Made by a program: the position numbers and the translations under genes | Part shown: piece after piece, positions 1 to 7,408 of the stretch | Layout: every line of letters starts with the position of its first letter | Numbering within the stretch: position 1 is the first letter of the stretch | Notes under the pieces: generated by a model | Seen by the model: only the letters and a program-made list of their open reading frames with translations | Told to the model about the DNA's origin: nothing | Databases searched by the model: none | Source of the DNA: Deltaproteobacteria bacterium RBG_16_44_11 | GTDB taxonomy: Bacteria > Desulfobacterota > Syntrophia > Syntrophales > Smithellaceae | NCBI GenBank assembly: GCA_001797845.1 | Contig: MGQN01000037.1 | Span: 56,337 to 66,571, forward strand | Direction of reading: 5' to 3' | Length of the DNA stretch: 10,235 nucleotides

Positions 1-39
1 CTCGAGTCGGACTGAAACGGCTGATTCTCTCGTCATCAT
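1..39 (-). CDS. Start of an unidentified gene downstream of msbA (partial)
   Basis: An open frame begins at the ATG at 39, overlapping the msbA TGA as ATGA, and runs 13 codons without a stop to the window edge (MMTRESAVSVRLE). AAGGA lies 6 nt upstream, a good ribosome binding site inside the msbA 3' end, and a second ATG follows at once. The arrangement matches the coupled starts elsewhere in this operon, so a real gene is likely. Genes after msbA in such clusters are often an acyltransferase or a Kdo transferase, but 13 residues do not identify this one. Confidence 0.45.
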   Translation of the reverse strand, partial: MMTRESAVSVRLE

Positions 40-1793
40 TCCATATCCTTTGCCAATCGATCATTGCCATTTCCTTCGTCTTTGAACTGCAAATTATACA
101 AACGGTAATATTCACCCTTTTTAGCCATTAACGTTTCGTGATCGCCTTCTTCCATAATTACTCCACTGACTAAAGCGATGATTCTATCGGCATTGCGGAT
201 GGTGGAAAGCCGGTGCGCAATAACCAATGTAGTGCGCCCCTTCATCAGATTATCCAGCGCTTCCTGTACTTCAATTTCCGCTTCCGTGTCCAGCGATGAA
301 GTCGCCTCATCCAGAATCAGGATGGGCGCATTCTTAAACAAAGCGCGCGCGATTGAAATCCGTTGTTTCTCTCCACCGGAAAGCTTTGTGCCCAATTCAC
401 CGATATTCGAATCGTATCCCTTGGGAAGACGCATGATAAAATTATGGGCGTTGGCCGCCTTGGCCGCGGTAATGATGTCCTCGTCCGTACGTTCGATATC
501 TCCGTAAGCAATGTTATTTTTAACTGAATCGTTAAAAAGAATTGTCTGCTGGGTAACAATCGCGATCTGGCTGCGTAAAGACTGCAAAGTAACATCACGA
601 ATGTCATGGCCGTCGATCAGGACACGTCCGACGGATACATCGTAAAAACGGGGAATCAGATTCACCAGGGATGTTTTGCCGCCGCCGCTCATGCCGACAA
701 AAGCAACGACCTCGCCGGGCTTGATGTAAAGGTTAATATTTTTTAAAACCGGTGTCTCCTCATAGCAGAAAGTTACGTTTTGAATATCAATGCCGCGGGA
801 AATCGGCGGTAACTCAATGGCGTTAGGTTTATCTTCAATATCCGGCACACGGTCGATGATGCTGAAAATACGGTCGGCGCCGGCAATGCCTTGATTGATG
901 GTATTATTGACATTGGTGAGCCTTTTAATCGGTTCATAGAGCATGAGCAAGGCCGCCAGAAAGGAAAAGAAAGTGCCCGGTGTGGAATGGCCCTGAACAA
1001 CGTTATAACCACCATAGAAAATTATTGCGGCTATGCCTAGTCCGCCGAGGAATTCCATCAAGGGGCTGGAAATGGCGTTTACGGAAACAGCTTTCATACC
1101 CAATTTAAACAACCGCTCGTTTTCCGCGGCAAATCTTTCGCCCTCGTACTTTTCCATGCAAAAGGCTTTGACAATGCGGGTTCCGGAAATAGTCTCTTGC
1201 AAAAGAGAGCTTAAAGTGCCCATCGTTATTTGTGACGATGTGGTCACCTTGCGCATTTTCTTGCCGAAACGGGAAATAGGGTAAATGGTCAGAGGAAAAA
1301 CAATCATTGCAATAAGAGCAAGCTTCCAATCGGTATAAAAAATGACTCCCACTAAGCATATCAGCATAAAGGTGTCTTTTACCAATGCGGTCACGGCCTC
1401 CGATGAAGCGGTTTGAACAGACTGAACATCATTGGTAATCCGCGACATCAGTAATCCTGTGGGATGCTCTGCAAAAAAAGACAAGGATTGTTTCTGTATT
1501 TGTTCGTAGAGCTTATTGCGCAAATCCGCAACGATACGTAAACCGATGGAGCTCATTAAAATTGTCTGGCCATAATTGGCTAATCCTTTAAATAAAAAAA
1601 TGCCGATAACGGCAAAGGGAATCCATTTCAATGCCGCAATATTTTTACTTACGAATATTTCGTCAATTGCCGGTTTTGAAACCAGCGGCAGAGATGATTG
1701 CAGCGCTCCGGCAATAATCATACAAATCATGGCAAAGAAAAAGCGCACATAATACGCTCTGGCCATTTTTAATAGACGCTTAAATGTTTCCAT
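36..1793 (-). CDS. msbA: Lipid A core flippase, MsbA-type ABC exporter
   Basis: MsbA is a homodimeric ABC half-transporter that flips core-lipid A across the inner membrane. The 585-residue length is typical (E. coli 582). The membrane domain (about 15-305) has six hydrophobic spans, with the conserved loop FFAEHPTGLLMSRITND at 106-122. The nucleotide-binding domain (about 335-570) has Walker A GMSGGGKT (367-374), Q-loop around Q415-Q416, signature LSGGEKQR (471-478), Walker B ILILDE with Glu496, D-loop SSLD (499-502) and H-loop His527. Placement directly after lpxB agrees with lipid A export rather than general drug export, which sequence alone cannot separate. The last 15 or so residues are hydrophilic and unlike the core family. 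The TGA stop overlaps the ATG of a following open frame. Confidence 0.92.
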   Translation of the reverse strand: METFKRLLKMARAYYVRFFFAMICMIIAGALQSSLPLVSKPAIDEIFVSKNIAALKWIPFAVIGIFLFKGLANYGQTILMSSIGLRIVADLRNKLYEQIQKQSLSFFAEHPTGLLMSRITNDVQSVQTASSEAVTALVKDTFMLICLVGVIFYTDWKLALIAMIVFPLTIYPISRFGKKMRKVTTSSQITMGTLSSLLQETISGTRIVKAFCMEKYEGERFAAENERLFKLGMKAVSVNAISSPLMEFLGGLGIAAIIFYGGYNVVQGHSTPGTFFSFLAALLMLYEPIKRLTNVNNTINQGIAGADRIFSIIDRVPDIEDKPNAIELPPISRGIDIQNVTFCYEETPVLKNINLYIKPGEVVAFVGMSGGGKTSLVNLIPRFYDVSVGRVLIDGHDIRDVTLQSLRSQIAIVTQQTILFNDSVKNNIAYGDIERTDEDIITAAKAANAHNFIMRLPKGYDSNIGELGTKLSGGEKQRISIARALFKNAPILILDEATSSLDTEAEIEVQEALDNLMKGRTTLVIAHRLSTIRNADRIIALVSGVIMEEGDHETLMAKKGEYYRLYNLQFKDEGNGNDRLAKDME

Positions 1794-1796
1794 ATT

Positions 1797-1803
1797 CTTT
1801 CCT
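1797..1803 (-). promoter_or_regulatory. Shine-Dalgarno site of msbA overlapping the lpxB stop
   Basis: The minus strand reads AGGAAAG just upstream of the msbA ATG at 1793, with the AGGA core 6 nt away. Its first bases are part of the lpxB TAG stop codon, so ribosomes finishing lpxB end on the msbA initiation site. This supports both the lpxB end and the msbA start. Confidence 0.65.
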
Positions 1804-2986
1804 ATATCATATCGCAGGCGATTTGCGCAGCTCTTCTTGCCGCGCCGGGACTGCCCAACCGGGCTCGGACCGCGGCCAGCTCTTTAATAATTTCGAGTCT
1901 CTTTGGTTCGTTTAATAAAATAGCCAGCGCTTCTGCTGCTATCCGCTGACCATTGGCATTCAATTGAATCAATTCCGGTACAATCGTTTTGCCCGCAACA
2001 ATATTGACCAATCCAATATTTTTGACATTAATTACAATTTCGCCGATCAACGCCGATACAAGAGAAACCCTGTAAATAATAACCATAGGTATTCCCAACA
2101 GTCCTGTTTCCAGCGTTGCCGTCCCGGAAGTAACAATCGCCAGATCACAGCAGGCTATGACGTCGTAGGTGCGTCCGGAAACTATTTTTACCGTTACCCC
2201 CGAACCAGAAATGATGCCGGCAATTACTTTTTCTTCCAGTGTATCCGCCAGGGGCAGAATGTATTGCGCGGCCGGTATCTTTTGAGAGATGATTTGCGCC
2301 GCGCGCATCATTTCCGGCAAAAGTCTCTTTATTTCTGCTGTTCTGCTGCCCGGCAACAGTCCAATGGTTGTTTTATTTCCGGATAATCCAAAGTGCTGCC
2401 TTGCTTCTTGTTTTGTAAACTGTGTTTTAACTAAATCCAGCAATGGATGTCCTACGTAGTCAACCGTAAAACCTTTCGCCGCGTAGGTATCGACTTCAAA
2501 AGGCAGAATAACGGCCATTTTGTCGACAAGTTTTTTTATTTGATCAATTCTTCCTTTGCGCCAGGCCCAGACCTGCGGACTAATGTAGTAAAATATTTTT
2601 ATTTTTCTCTTTTTGGCCGCCCGGGCTACAATATTAAGATTGAAGTCGGGAAAATCAATTAAAATAACCAAGATAGGTTTCAACTCATCGAGAGAATTTT
2701 TCAGTCTTTTGATTATTTTAAAAAAATTTCCTAATTTGGATATAACTTCGGTCAGTCCAACAACGGCTATTTCCGCAGCGTTGGCCAGAAGCTCAACGCC
2801 TGCCTCCTTCATCCTGCTGCCCCCTATTCCATAGAAATTAAGAGCAGGGTTCATTTTCAACATTTCTCCAACAAGACTGGCGCCATGCAGATCGCCGGAT
2901 GCTTCGCCGGCGACAATCATCACCTTGGGGGCATTCCTGCCGGTCTTAAAAGTGTGAGCATTAATATTTTTTCCTTCAAGGGGCAT
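1802..2986 (-). CDS. lpxB: Lipid-A-disaccharide synthase LpxB
   Basis: LpxB (glycosyltransferase family GT19) joins UDP-2,3-diacyl sugar and lipid X into the tetraacyl disaccharide at the inner face of the membrane. Motifs seen are VAGEASGDLHGA (25-36), FYGIGGSRMKEAG (51-63), IDFPDFN (110-116, holding the catalytic-type Asp), ISPQVWAWRKGR (135-146), VGHPLLD (178-184), LLPGSRTAEI (210-219) and SGTATLETGLLGIPMV (287-302). Length 394 aa compares with 382 in E. coli; the excess is an N-terminal stretch of about 20 residues. The ATG at 2986 overlaps gnnB by 11 nt and lacks a good ribosome binding site. A GTG at 2923 or ATG at 2920, just before IVAGEASGD and with AGGA upstream, is a credible alternative. 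The TAG stop overlaps the msbA ribosome binding site. Confidence 0.95.
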   Translation of the reverse strand: MPLEGKNINAHTFKTGRNAPKVMIVAGEASGDLHGASLVGEMLKMNPALNFYGIGGSRMKEAGVELLANAAEIAVVGLTEVISKLGNFFKIIKRLKNSLDELKPILVILIDFPDFNLNIVARAAKKRKIKIFYYISPQVWAWRKGRIDQIKKLVDKMAVILPFEVDTYAAKGFTVDYVGHPLLDLVKTQFTKQEARQHFGLSGNKTTIGLLPGSRTAEIKRLLPEMMRAAQIISQKIPAAQYILPLADTLEEKVIAGIISGSGVTVKIVSGRTYDVIACCDLAIVTSGTATLETGLLGIPMVIIYRVSLVSALIGEIVINVKNIGLVNIVAGKTIVPELIQLNANGQRIAAEALAILLNEPKRLEIIKELAAVRARLGSPGAARRAAQIACDMI

Positions 2987-4070
2987 TATTAATCACATCG
3001 GCAATAAGTTTTATTTCTTTTTGATTTAGCTCGGGAAACATCGGCAAGGAAAGAACCTCTCGCGCGCAGGTTTCGCTTAGTGGTAATTTTACCGAAAAAT
3101 TATACAAGTCCATAAAAACTTCCTGCCGGTGCAACGGCACCGGATAATAAATAGCCGAAGCAATACCCTTCTCTTGAAGAGCGGCAGTCAGCACATCGCG
3201 ATTTTTTGTGCGAATAGTAAACTGGTGATAAACATGTTCACATCCTGGAGCGACAGAAGGAAGAATTATTTCTTTTTTATTGATGGCCGCGCGGTAAGCG
3301 GCGGCATTTTGGCGGCGCGCGGTGTTAAATTTATCGATTTGCTTTAATTTAACACGAATGATCGCTGCTTGAATTTCATCAAGACGGCTATTGTAGCCTA
3401 CCTCCTGATGATAGTAACGCACGGAACTGCCATGGTTGCGTAATATTTTTATTTGCCGGGCGATCTCTTCGCTTTTTGTGATGACCATACCGCCATCGCC
3501 GTAACCGGCCAAATTCTTACTGGGGAAAAAACTAAAACAGCCGGCATCGCCTATGGTGCCGACGTTTTGTCCATGGTATTTAGCGCCAAAAGCCTGGGCG
3601 CAATCTTCAATAACTTTCAGATTATTCTTTATGGCTATCTCCATGATCGGCGCCATATCCGCGGGATGTCCGAATAAATGGACGGGAATGATGGCTTTGG
3701 TCCGGGAGGTTATTTTTGCGGCGATCTTGCCGGGATCGATATTAAAGGTATCGGGGCAAATATCCACAAAAACGGGGGTAGCCTTTAAAAGGGCAATGAC
3801 TTCGGCCGTGGCAATAAAGGTAAAGGGAGTAGTTATTACCTCGTCGCCGGCCTTAATACCGCAAGCACGCAGTGCCAGAAGTAAGGCATCCGTACCGTTA
3901 GCTACGCCCACGGCGTAAGGCAAGCCATGATAAGAGGCAATCTCTTCTTCCAGTTTGCTTACATTAGGCCCCAAAATAAACTGGGCCTGCTCTAAAACCT
4001 CGCCTACCGCCGTGTCTATCTCACTTTTAATCGTCTGGTACTGCCTTTTTAAATCAACCATTGGGATCAT
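2976..4070 (-). CDS. gnnB: DegT/DnrJ/EryC1 PLP aminotransferase, probable UDP-3-keto-GlcNAc aminotransferase (GnnB-like)
   Basis: The product is a 364-residue, fold-type I sugar aminotransferase. Visible motifs are the family start MVDLKRQY (4-11), the PLP-phosphate segment ANGTDAL (57-63), PFTFIATA (82-89), PVHLFGHPADM (129-139), IEDCAQAFGA (154-163; Asp156 for the pyridine nitrogen) and SFFPSKNLAGYGDGG (180-194), with Lys185 the Schiff-base lysine. The GRRQN-like region reads ARRQNAAAYR (251-260). Next to the oxidoreductase, the likely reaction is glutamate-dependent amination of the 3-keto sugar to UDP-2-acetamido-3-amino-2,3-dideoxyglucose, the preferred LpxA substrate in organisms with this pair. 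The start overlaps the gnnA stop by 4 nt, and the stop overlaps the annotated lpxB start by 11 nt. WbpE/WlbC-type O-antigen aminotransferases are close relatives and cannot be ruled out by motif alone. Confidence 0.78.
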   Translation of the reverse strand: MIPMVDLKRQYQTIKSEIDTAVGEVLEQAQFILGPNVSKLEEEIASYHGLPYAVGVANGTDALLLALRACGIKAGDEVITTPFTFIATAEVIALLKATPVFVDICPDTFNIDPGKIAAKITSRTKAIIPVHLFGHPADMAPIMEIAIKNNLKVIEDCAQAFGAKYHGQNVGTIGDAGCFSFFPSKNLAGYGDGGMVITKSEEIARQIKILRNHGSSVRYYHQEVGYNSRLDEIQAAIIRVKLKQIDKFNTARRQNAAAYRAAINKKEIILPSVAPGCEHVYHQFTIRTKNRDVLTAALQEKGIASAIYYPVPLHRQEVFMDLYNFSVKLPLSETCAREVLSLPMFPELNQKEIKLIADVINNAP

Positions 4071-5023
4071 TTTATGTCCTCGGCGGTTTTCATTTTTTTA
4101 GTAATCTTTGCAGCTAGTTCCAAAGATTTGCGGGCCTCAGAACCCGAAACGATCGGCGCAGAGCGGTCAATAACGCAATGGACAAAAGAGCGGATTTCTT
4201 CTTCCAGGGGATCATGACTGCCGACTTCAATGTTGTTTTGAATTATTTGCGGCTGGCCTGTATTATTGACAATCTTCTTAAAAGATAGAATTTCGCGTTT
4301 TTGGCAATCAACCGAATGATATCCCTCCGGCCCAAAAAAGCGTATTTTTTGCATGGTTTTGGCGCTGATGCGGCTGGCCGTAATATTGGCGATACAGCCG
4401 GATTCAAAAGAAAGCCGTACATTGGAAATATCTATCTTATCGGAAAGAACGGGAACACCTACGGCTTCCAAAGATTTAAGCGGAGAATTTACAAATTTCA
4501 AAATAATATCCAGATCGTGAATCATCAAATCCAGAATAACATCCACATCGGTACCGCGCTCAAAAAACGGATGCAAGCGATGAACTTCAATAAAAAGCGG
4601 CCGGGTAATGACATTTTCCAGCGCCATTATAGCGGGATTGAACCTTTCGACAAACCCCACTTGCAGAATCAAATTATTTTTGCCGGCCAATTTAATTAAT
4701 TCATCTGCTTCTTCAATGGTCGCGCAAATCGGTTTTTCAACCAGCACGTCAATGCCGGCGTTTAAAAAATCCCTGGCCACCTTGTAATGCTCGCCGGTAG
4801 GAACGGCAATGCTCACGGCATCAACTTTGTCCAGTAAATCTCCGTGATCAGTGAAAGCCCGGCAATGATAGGTATCAGCCGCTTTTCCAACTCGCTCTAT
4901 CAGAGTATCCGACACAGCAACAATTTCACAATCATCTATCTTTGCATATTTCTGGAGATGATAATTACCCAAATGACCGAGGCCGACAACGCCGATTTTG
5001 ATTTTCTTTTTTTTGACAGCCAT
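4067..5023 (-). CDS. gnnA: Gfo/Idh/MocA oxidoreductase, probable UDP-GlcNAc 3-dehydrogenase (GnnA-like)
   Basis: This is a 318-residue NAD(P)-dependent sugar oxidoreductase. The N-terminal Rossmann fold shows IKIGVVGLGHLG (8-19, GxGxxG), an acidic residue after strand two (VSD, 37-39) and the family EKP motif at 96-98, with Lys97 the usual catalytic lysine. The C-terminal alpha/beta domain contains DLMIHDLD (165-172), with the conserved histidine at 169. The GnnA role is oxidation of the 3-hydroxyl of UDP-GlcNAc, inferred from position: the gene sits between lpxA and lpxB beside a DegT aminotransferase, as reported for gnnA/gnnB of Acidithiobacillus ferrooxidans. It starts 4 nt after the lpxA stop and its TGA overlaps the gnnB ATG (ATGA), so the pair is translationally coupled. 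A WlbA/WbpB-type UDP-GlcNAcA dehydrogenase is the main alternative, but no uronate-forming enzyme is nearby. Confidence 0.75.
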   Translation of the reverse strand: MAVKKKKIKIGVVGLGHLGNYHLQKYAKIDDCEIVAVSDTLIERVGKAADTYHCRAFTDHGDLLDKVDAVSIAVPTGEHYKVARDFLNAGIDVLVEKPICATIEEADELIKLAGKNNLILQVGFVERFNPAIMALENVITRPLFIEVHRLHPFFERGTDVDVILDLMIHDLDIILKFVNSPLKSLEAVGVPVLSDKIDISNVRLSFESGCIANITASRISAKTMQKIRFFGPEGYHSVDCQKREILSFKKIVNNTGQPQIIQNNIEVGSHDPLEEEIRSFVHCVIDRSAPIVSGSEARKSLELAAKITKKMKTAEDIK

Positions 5024-5027
5024 CTCT

Positions 5028-5801
5028 TTAGCGGCAAGTGCCCCTTTTCGATTCTTTTATAAAGTTTATAAAATGTCTTACTTCGGGAATATCTTCCACT
5101 TCGTCCTGTGCTTTTTTCAGCGCCTCCTCCAAAAGAAGTTGGGAACGGAAAATAATCTGGTAAGCTTTTTTGATTGCTTTAATAGTTTTGTCGGAAAAAT
5201 TTCGCCTTTTCAGGCCAATTATATTCAGCCCAAAAAGCTTGGCATGGTTTCCCGCAACTATGGTATAAGGCGGTACATCTTTAACAACCGCCGACGCTCC
5301 CCCAATAATGCAGTGAGCGCCAATATTGGAAAATTGATGAACCCCGGATAAAGCACTGATAATCGCGTAATCTTCTACATGGACATATCCACCTAACATT
5401 GCGGTATTCGCCATGACAATTCTATCACCCAATTTGCAGTTATGCGCCACATGGCAGTAGGCCATGATCATGTTATAATCGCCGATCACGGTTACACTGG
5501 TCTCGGAAGCAGTGGCTCGATGAATGGTTACGAATTCCCGAATACTGTTGAAATTACCCATTATTACGCGAGTTTTTTCCCCTGTATATTTTAAGTCCTG
5601 TGGTGGTGCGCCAATGGAACAAAATTGATGGATATGGTTGCCTTCACCAATTTCCGTTAACTCCTCAATTACCGCATGAGGACCAATGATTGTGTTTTTC
5701 CCGATTTTCACGCCAGCCCCAATAACGCAGTAGGGACCAATCTCAACATCATCTTCCAGTTTCGCCTCGGGAGAAATAATTGCCGTGGGATGAATTTTCA
5801 T
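5028..5801 (-). CDS. lpxA: Acyl-ACP--UDP-sugar acyltransferase LpxA
   Basis: LpxA catalyses the first lipid A step, acylating position 3 of UDP-GlcNAc, or of UDP-GlcNAc3N in organisms with GnnA/GnnB. The 257-residue length is normal (E. coli 262). Residues about 1-185 are hexapeptide-repeat beta-helix starting MKIHPTAIISPEA; 186-257 is the helical C-terminal domain. Family blocks are QDLKYTGE (68-75), TIHRAT (92-97), HVAHNC (117-122, with His120 aligned to catalytic E. coli His125), VHQF (154-157) and DVPPY (175-179). Gly168 aligns with E. coli ruler residue Gly173, which hints at a long hydroxyacyl chain. Tyr139 stands where E. coli has His144, and Ala96 where it has Gly. The start is 2 nt after lpxD, and the stop is 4 nt before the oxidoreductase start. 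Sugar selectivity cannot be read directly from the sequence. Confidence 0.95.
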   Translation of the reverse strand: MKIHPTAIISPEAKLEDDVEIGPYCVIGAGVKIGKNTIIGPHAVIEELTEIGEGNHIHQFCSIGAPPQDLKYTGEKTRVIMGNFNSIREFVTIHRATASETSVTVIGDYNMIMAYCHVAHNCKLGDRIVMANTAMLGGYVHVEDYAIISALSGVHQFSNIGAHCIIGGASAVVKDVPPYTIVAGNHAKLFGLNIIGLKRRNFSDKTIKAIKKAYQIIFRSQLLLEEALKKAQDEVEDIPEVRHFINFIKESKRGTCR

Positions 5802-5803
5802 GG

Positions 5804-6847
5804 TTATTCTTTACCTGTCTTATTAATTTTTGCTTCAAGCTGCTCCACGTATTTGATCAGCCGTTGCAATTTGACGCGGATTTCAGGAAGTTTAACCTTG
5901 CTGGACTCCACTCTCAGCCATTCTTTGGAAGGAAGAAACGGCGATCCGCCGCCAATCTGGCCTGCGGGGATGTCCTTGTGAATGTTCGATGAGGCACCAA
6001 TCATGACATGATCTCCGATGGAAATATGTCCGACAATGCCGACCTGCCCGCCGATAATGACGCTCTTCCCTATTTTGGTGGACCCCGAAATACCGGTCTG
6101 AGCGGCAATGACCGAATTTTCGCCGATGACTACATTATGGGCAATTTGAACAAGATTATCAATTTTCACATTACGTCCAAGCCACGTTTTTCCAAGTGTG
6201 GCGCGGTCGATGGTGGTATTGGCGCCGATTTCCACATCGTCATCTATCTGCACAATGCCTACCTGTGGTATTTTGCTATTGCTTTTACCAGGATCGGCAA
6301 AACCAAAGCCATCTGCGCCGACAATAACGCCGGAGTGCAAAATTACCCGTTTACCAATGATACAAGAATGATAAATAGTTACATTGGCATAGATTACCGA
6401 ATTTTCACCGATCGAGACGTTACGCCCAATGTAAACACCGGGATAAATAAAAGCGCCCCTTTCAACCTTCGTCCCCCGGCTAATGAAAGCTTTGGGAAAA
6501 ATATTTGCTTCTGGAGAAACAATGGCGCCTTCTTCAATATAGGCGTCAGGGCTTATGCCTTTTTGTCCATGTTCCCAGGGATAAAATAACGCCAATAATT
6601 TTCCGAAGGCGGCGTAAGGATCGACTACGATAACCAGGGTTTTCCCTTCCGCCGCAGTTTGCGGCGGAGCAATAATAGCCGACGCCTGAGTCATCTTTAA
6701 TTTCTTTACATATTTTGCGTTAGCAATAAATGTAATATCGCCTTCACGTGCATCCTCAATGGCCATGATATTGTTAATGATTATATCATCACGGCCAATG
6801 ACTGTGCCGCCAATAATCCGGGCTATTTCGTTGAGCGTCATTCCCAT
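5804..6847 (-). CDS. lpxD: UDP-3-O-acyl (or 3-N-acyl) glucosamine N-acyltransferase LpxD
   Basis: LpxD transfers the 2-N-acyl chain from acyl-ACP to the UDP-sugar after LpxC deacetylation, the third lipid A step, in the cytoplasm. The 347-residue protein has the uridine-binding N-terminal domain (about 1-95, including IMAIEDAREGDITFIAN), then a left-handed beta-helix of hexapeptide repeats (about 98-290; units such as VYIGRNVSIGENS), and a C-terminal helix (about 317-342). The conserved block HSGVIVGADGFGFA is at 171-184, and the catalytic histidine is His237 in DNLVQIAHNV, which matches the E. coli His239 context. A second ATG at codon 3 is an equally possible start; neither has a strong Shine-Dalgarno site. 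The stop lies only 2 nt before the lpxA start, with no fabZ between them. If the GnnA/GnnB call is right, its substrate is the 3-N-acylated diamino sugar. Confidence 0.95.
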   Translation of the reverse strand: MGMTLNEIARIIGGTVIGRDDIIINNIMAIEDAREGDITFIANAKYVKKLKMTQASAIIAPPQTAAEGKTLVIVVDPYAAFGKLLALFYPWEHGQKGISPDAYIEEGAIVSPEANIFPKAFISRGTKVERGAFIYPGVYIGRNVSIGENSVIYANVTIYHSCIIGKRVILHSGVIVGADGFGFADPGKSNSKIPQVGIVQIDDDVEIGANTTIDRATLGKTWLGRNVKIDNLVQIAHNVVIGENSVIAAQTGISGSTKIGKSVIIGGQVGIVGHISIGDHVMIGASSNIHKDIPAGQIGGGSPFLPSKEWLRVESSKVKLPEIRVKLQRLIKYVEQLEAKINKTGKE

Positions 6848-6862
6848 GTCAAGAGGATATCT

Positions 6863-7384
6863 CTAATGTTTTTTATTATACTCTTCGATAACTTTTTTGC
6901 TTAAATCATAATCTTTATCAAAATAAGGTACCGGCATGGTTGCCACATCTATAATTAAAGTGTATTTTTCTTTTTCCGCTATAGTGCGAATGACTTTCAA
7001 TATTTCCGGCATTAACTTTGCAAATATTTCCTGATCCTTCTTGCGAAGGTCTTCGTTGGCGTCATTAACGAGCAATTGATAATCGCGTAGTTTCTTCTGA
7101 TAAGCCGTTTCTTTATCTCTGCGTGCTGTTGCCGTCAAAACGGAGCTTTTCTTGTCCAGGTCATCCTTCAGGCTTTTTAGTTCTTTTTCCATTGATGTAA
7201 TTTCAGACTGTTTTTTTTCCGCAACCTTTTTTAGTTCCTCACCGGCCTTTTTGCCGGCATTGGATGTTTGGATTATCTCTCTCACATTGATAAAACCAAT
7301 TTTGGTGTCCGCAGCCAAAGAACTTGAACTCCAGACAAAAAGCAACACGATAATCCCCGCCATCACACAAATATTTCTTTTCAT
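6863..7384 (-). CDS. skp: Periplasmic chaperone Skp/OmpH family protein
   Basis: Skp is a trimeric periplasmic chaperone that holds unfolded outer-membrane proteins on their way to BamA. The 173-residue product begins with a signal peptide (MKRN, hydrophobic core to about residue 20, likely cleavage near SLA-AD at 24-26). The mature protein starts with the family strand IGFINVREII. A long charged helical region at about 40-125, rich in Lys, Glu and heptad leucines, forms the tentacle coiled coil. The C-terminal part returns to the body with the strand YTLIIDVAT and ends in a DLSKKVIEEYNKK helix, as is usual for this family. The position between bamA and lpxD is the classic one (bamA-skp-lpxD in E. 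coli). Length and layout are normal. It ends in TAG 15 nt before lpxD. Confidence 0.93.
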   Translation of the reverse strand: MKRNICVMAGIIVLLFVWSSSSLAADTKIGFINVREIIQTSNAGKKAGEELKKVAEKKQSEITSMEKELKSLKDDLDKKSSVLTATARRDKETAYQKKLRDYQLLVNDANEDLRKKDQEIFAKLMPEILKVIRTIAEKEKYTLIIDVATMPVPYFDKDYDLSKKVIEEYNKKH

Positions 7385-7392
7385 AATTTAAT

Positions 7393-7400
7393 CTCCCCTT
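7393..7400 (-). promoter_or_regulatory. Strong Shine-Dalgarno site for skp
   Basis: On the minus strand the sequence AAGGGGAG ends 8 nt before the skp ATG at 7384. It is one of the clearest ribosome binding sites in the window and confirms that start. Unlike the genes downstream of lpxD, skp is separated from its upstream neighbour and so needs its own initiation signal. Confidence 0.75.
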
Positions 7401-7408
7401 TATTTATT

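Noticed and set aside
1..6. CTCGAG (XhoI site) exactly at the window edge, suggesting a cloning junction
   Set aside because: The ORF overlapping the msbA stop reads through it in frame and no vector-like sequence is visible; a six-base match alone proves nothing.
1964..2386. A 140-codon plus-strand open frame antisense to lpxB
   Set aside because: Low-complexity product rich in Asn, Arg and Gln, no ribosome binding site noted, and fully inside a well-supported gene.
2976..5023. The oxidoreductase and aminotransferase as an O-antigen (WlbA/WbpE-type) module
   Set aside because: No UDP-GlcNAc 6-dehydrogenase, N-acetyltransferase or glycosyltransferase for O-antigen is in the window, and the location between lpxA and lpxB fits GnnA/GnnB better. 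Kept as an alternative in the gene entries.
6008..6589. A 193-codon plus-strand open frame antisense to lpxD
   Set aside because: It lies wholly inside lpxD, shows no recognisable domain, and is explained by the repetitive hexapeptide codon pattern, which reads open on the other strand.
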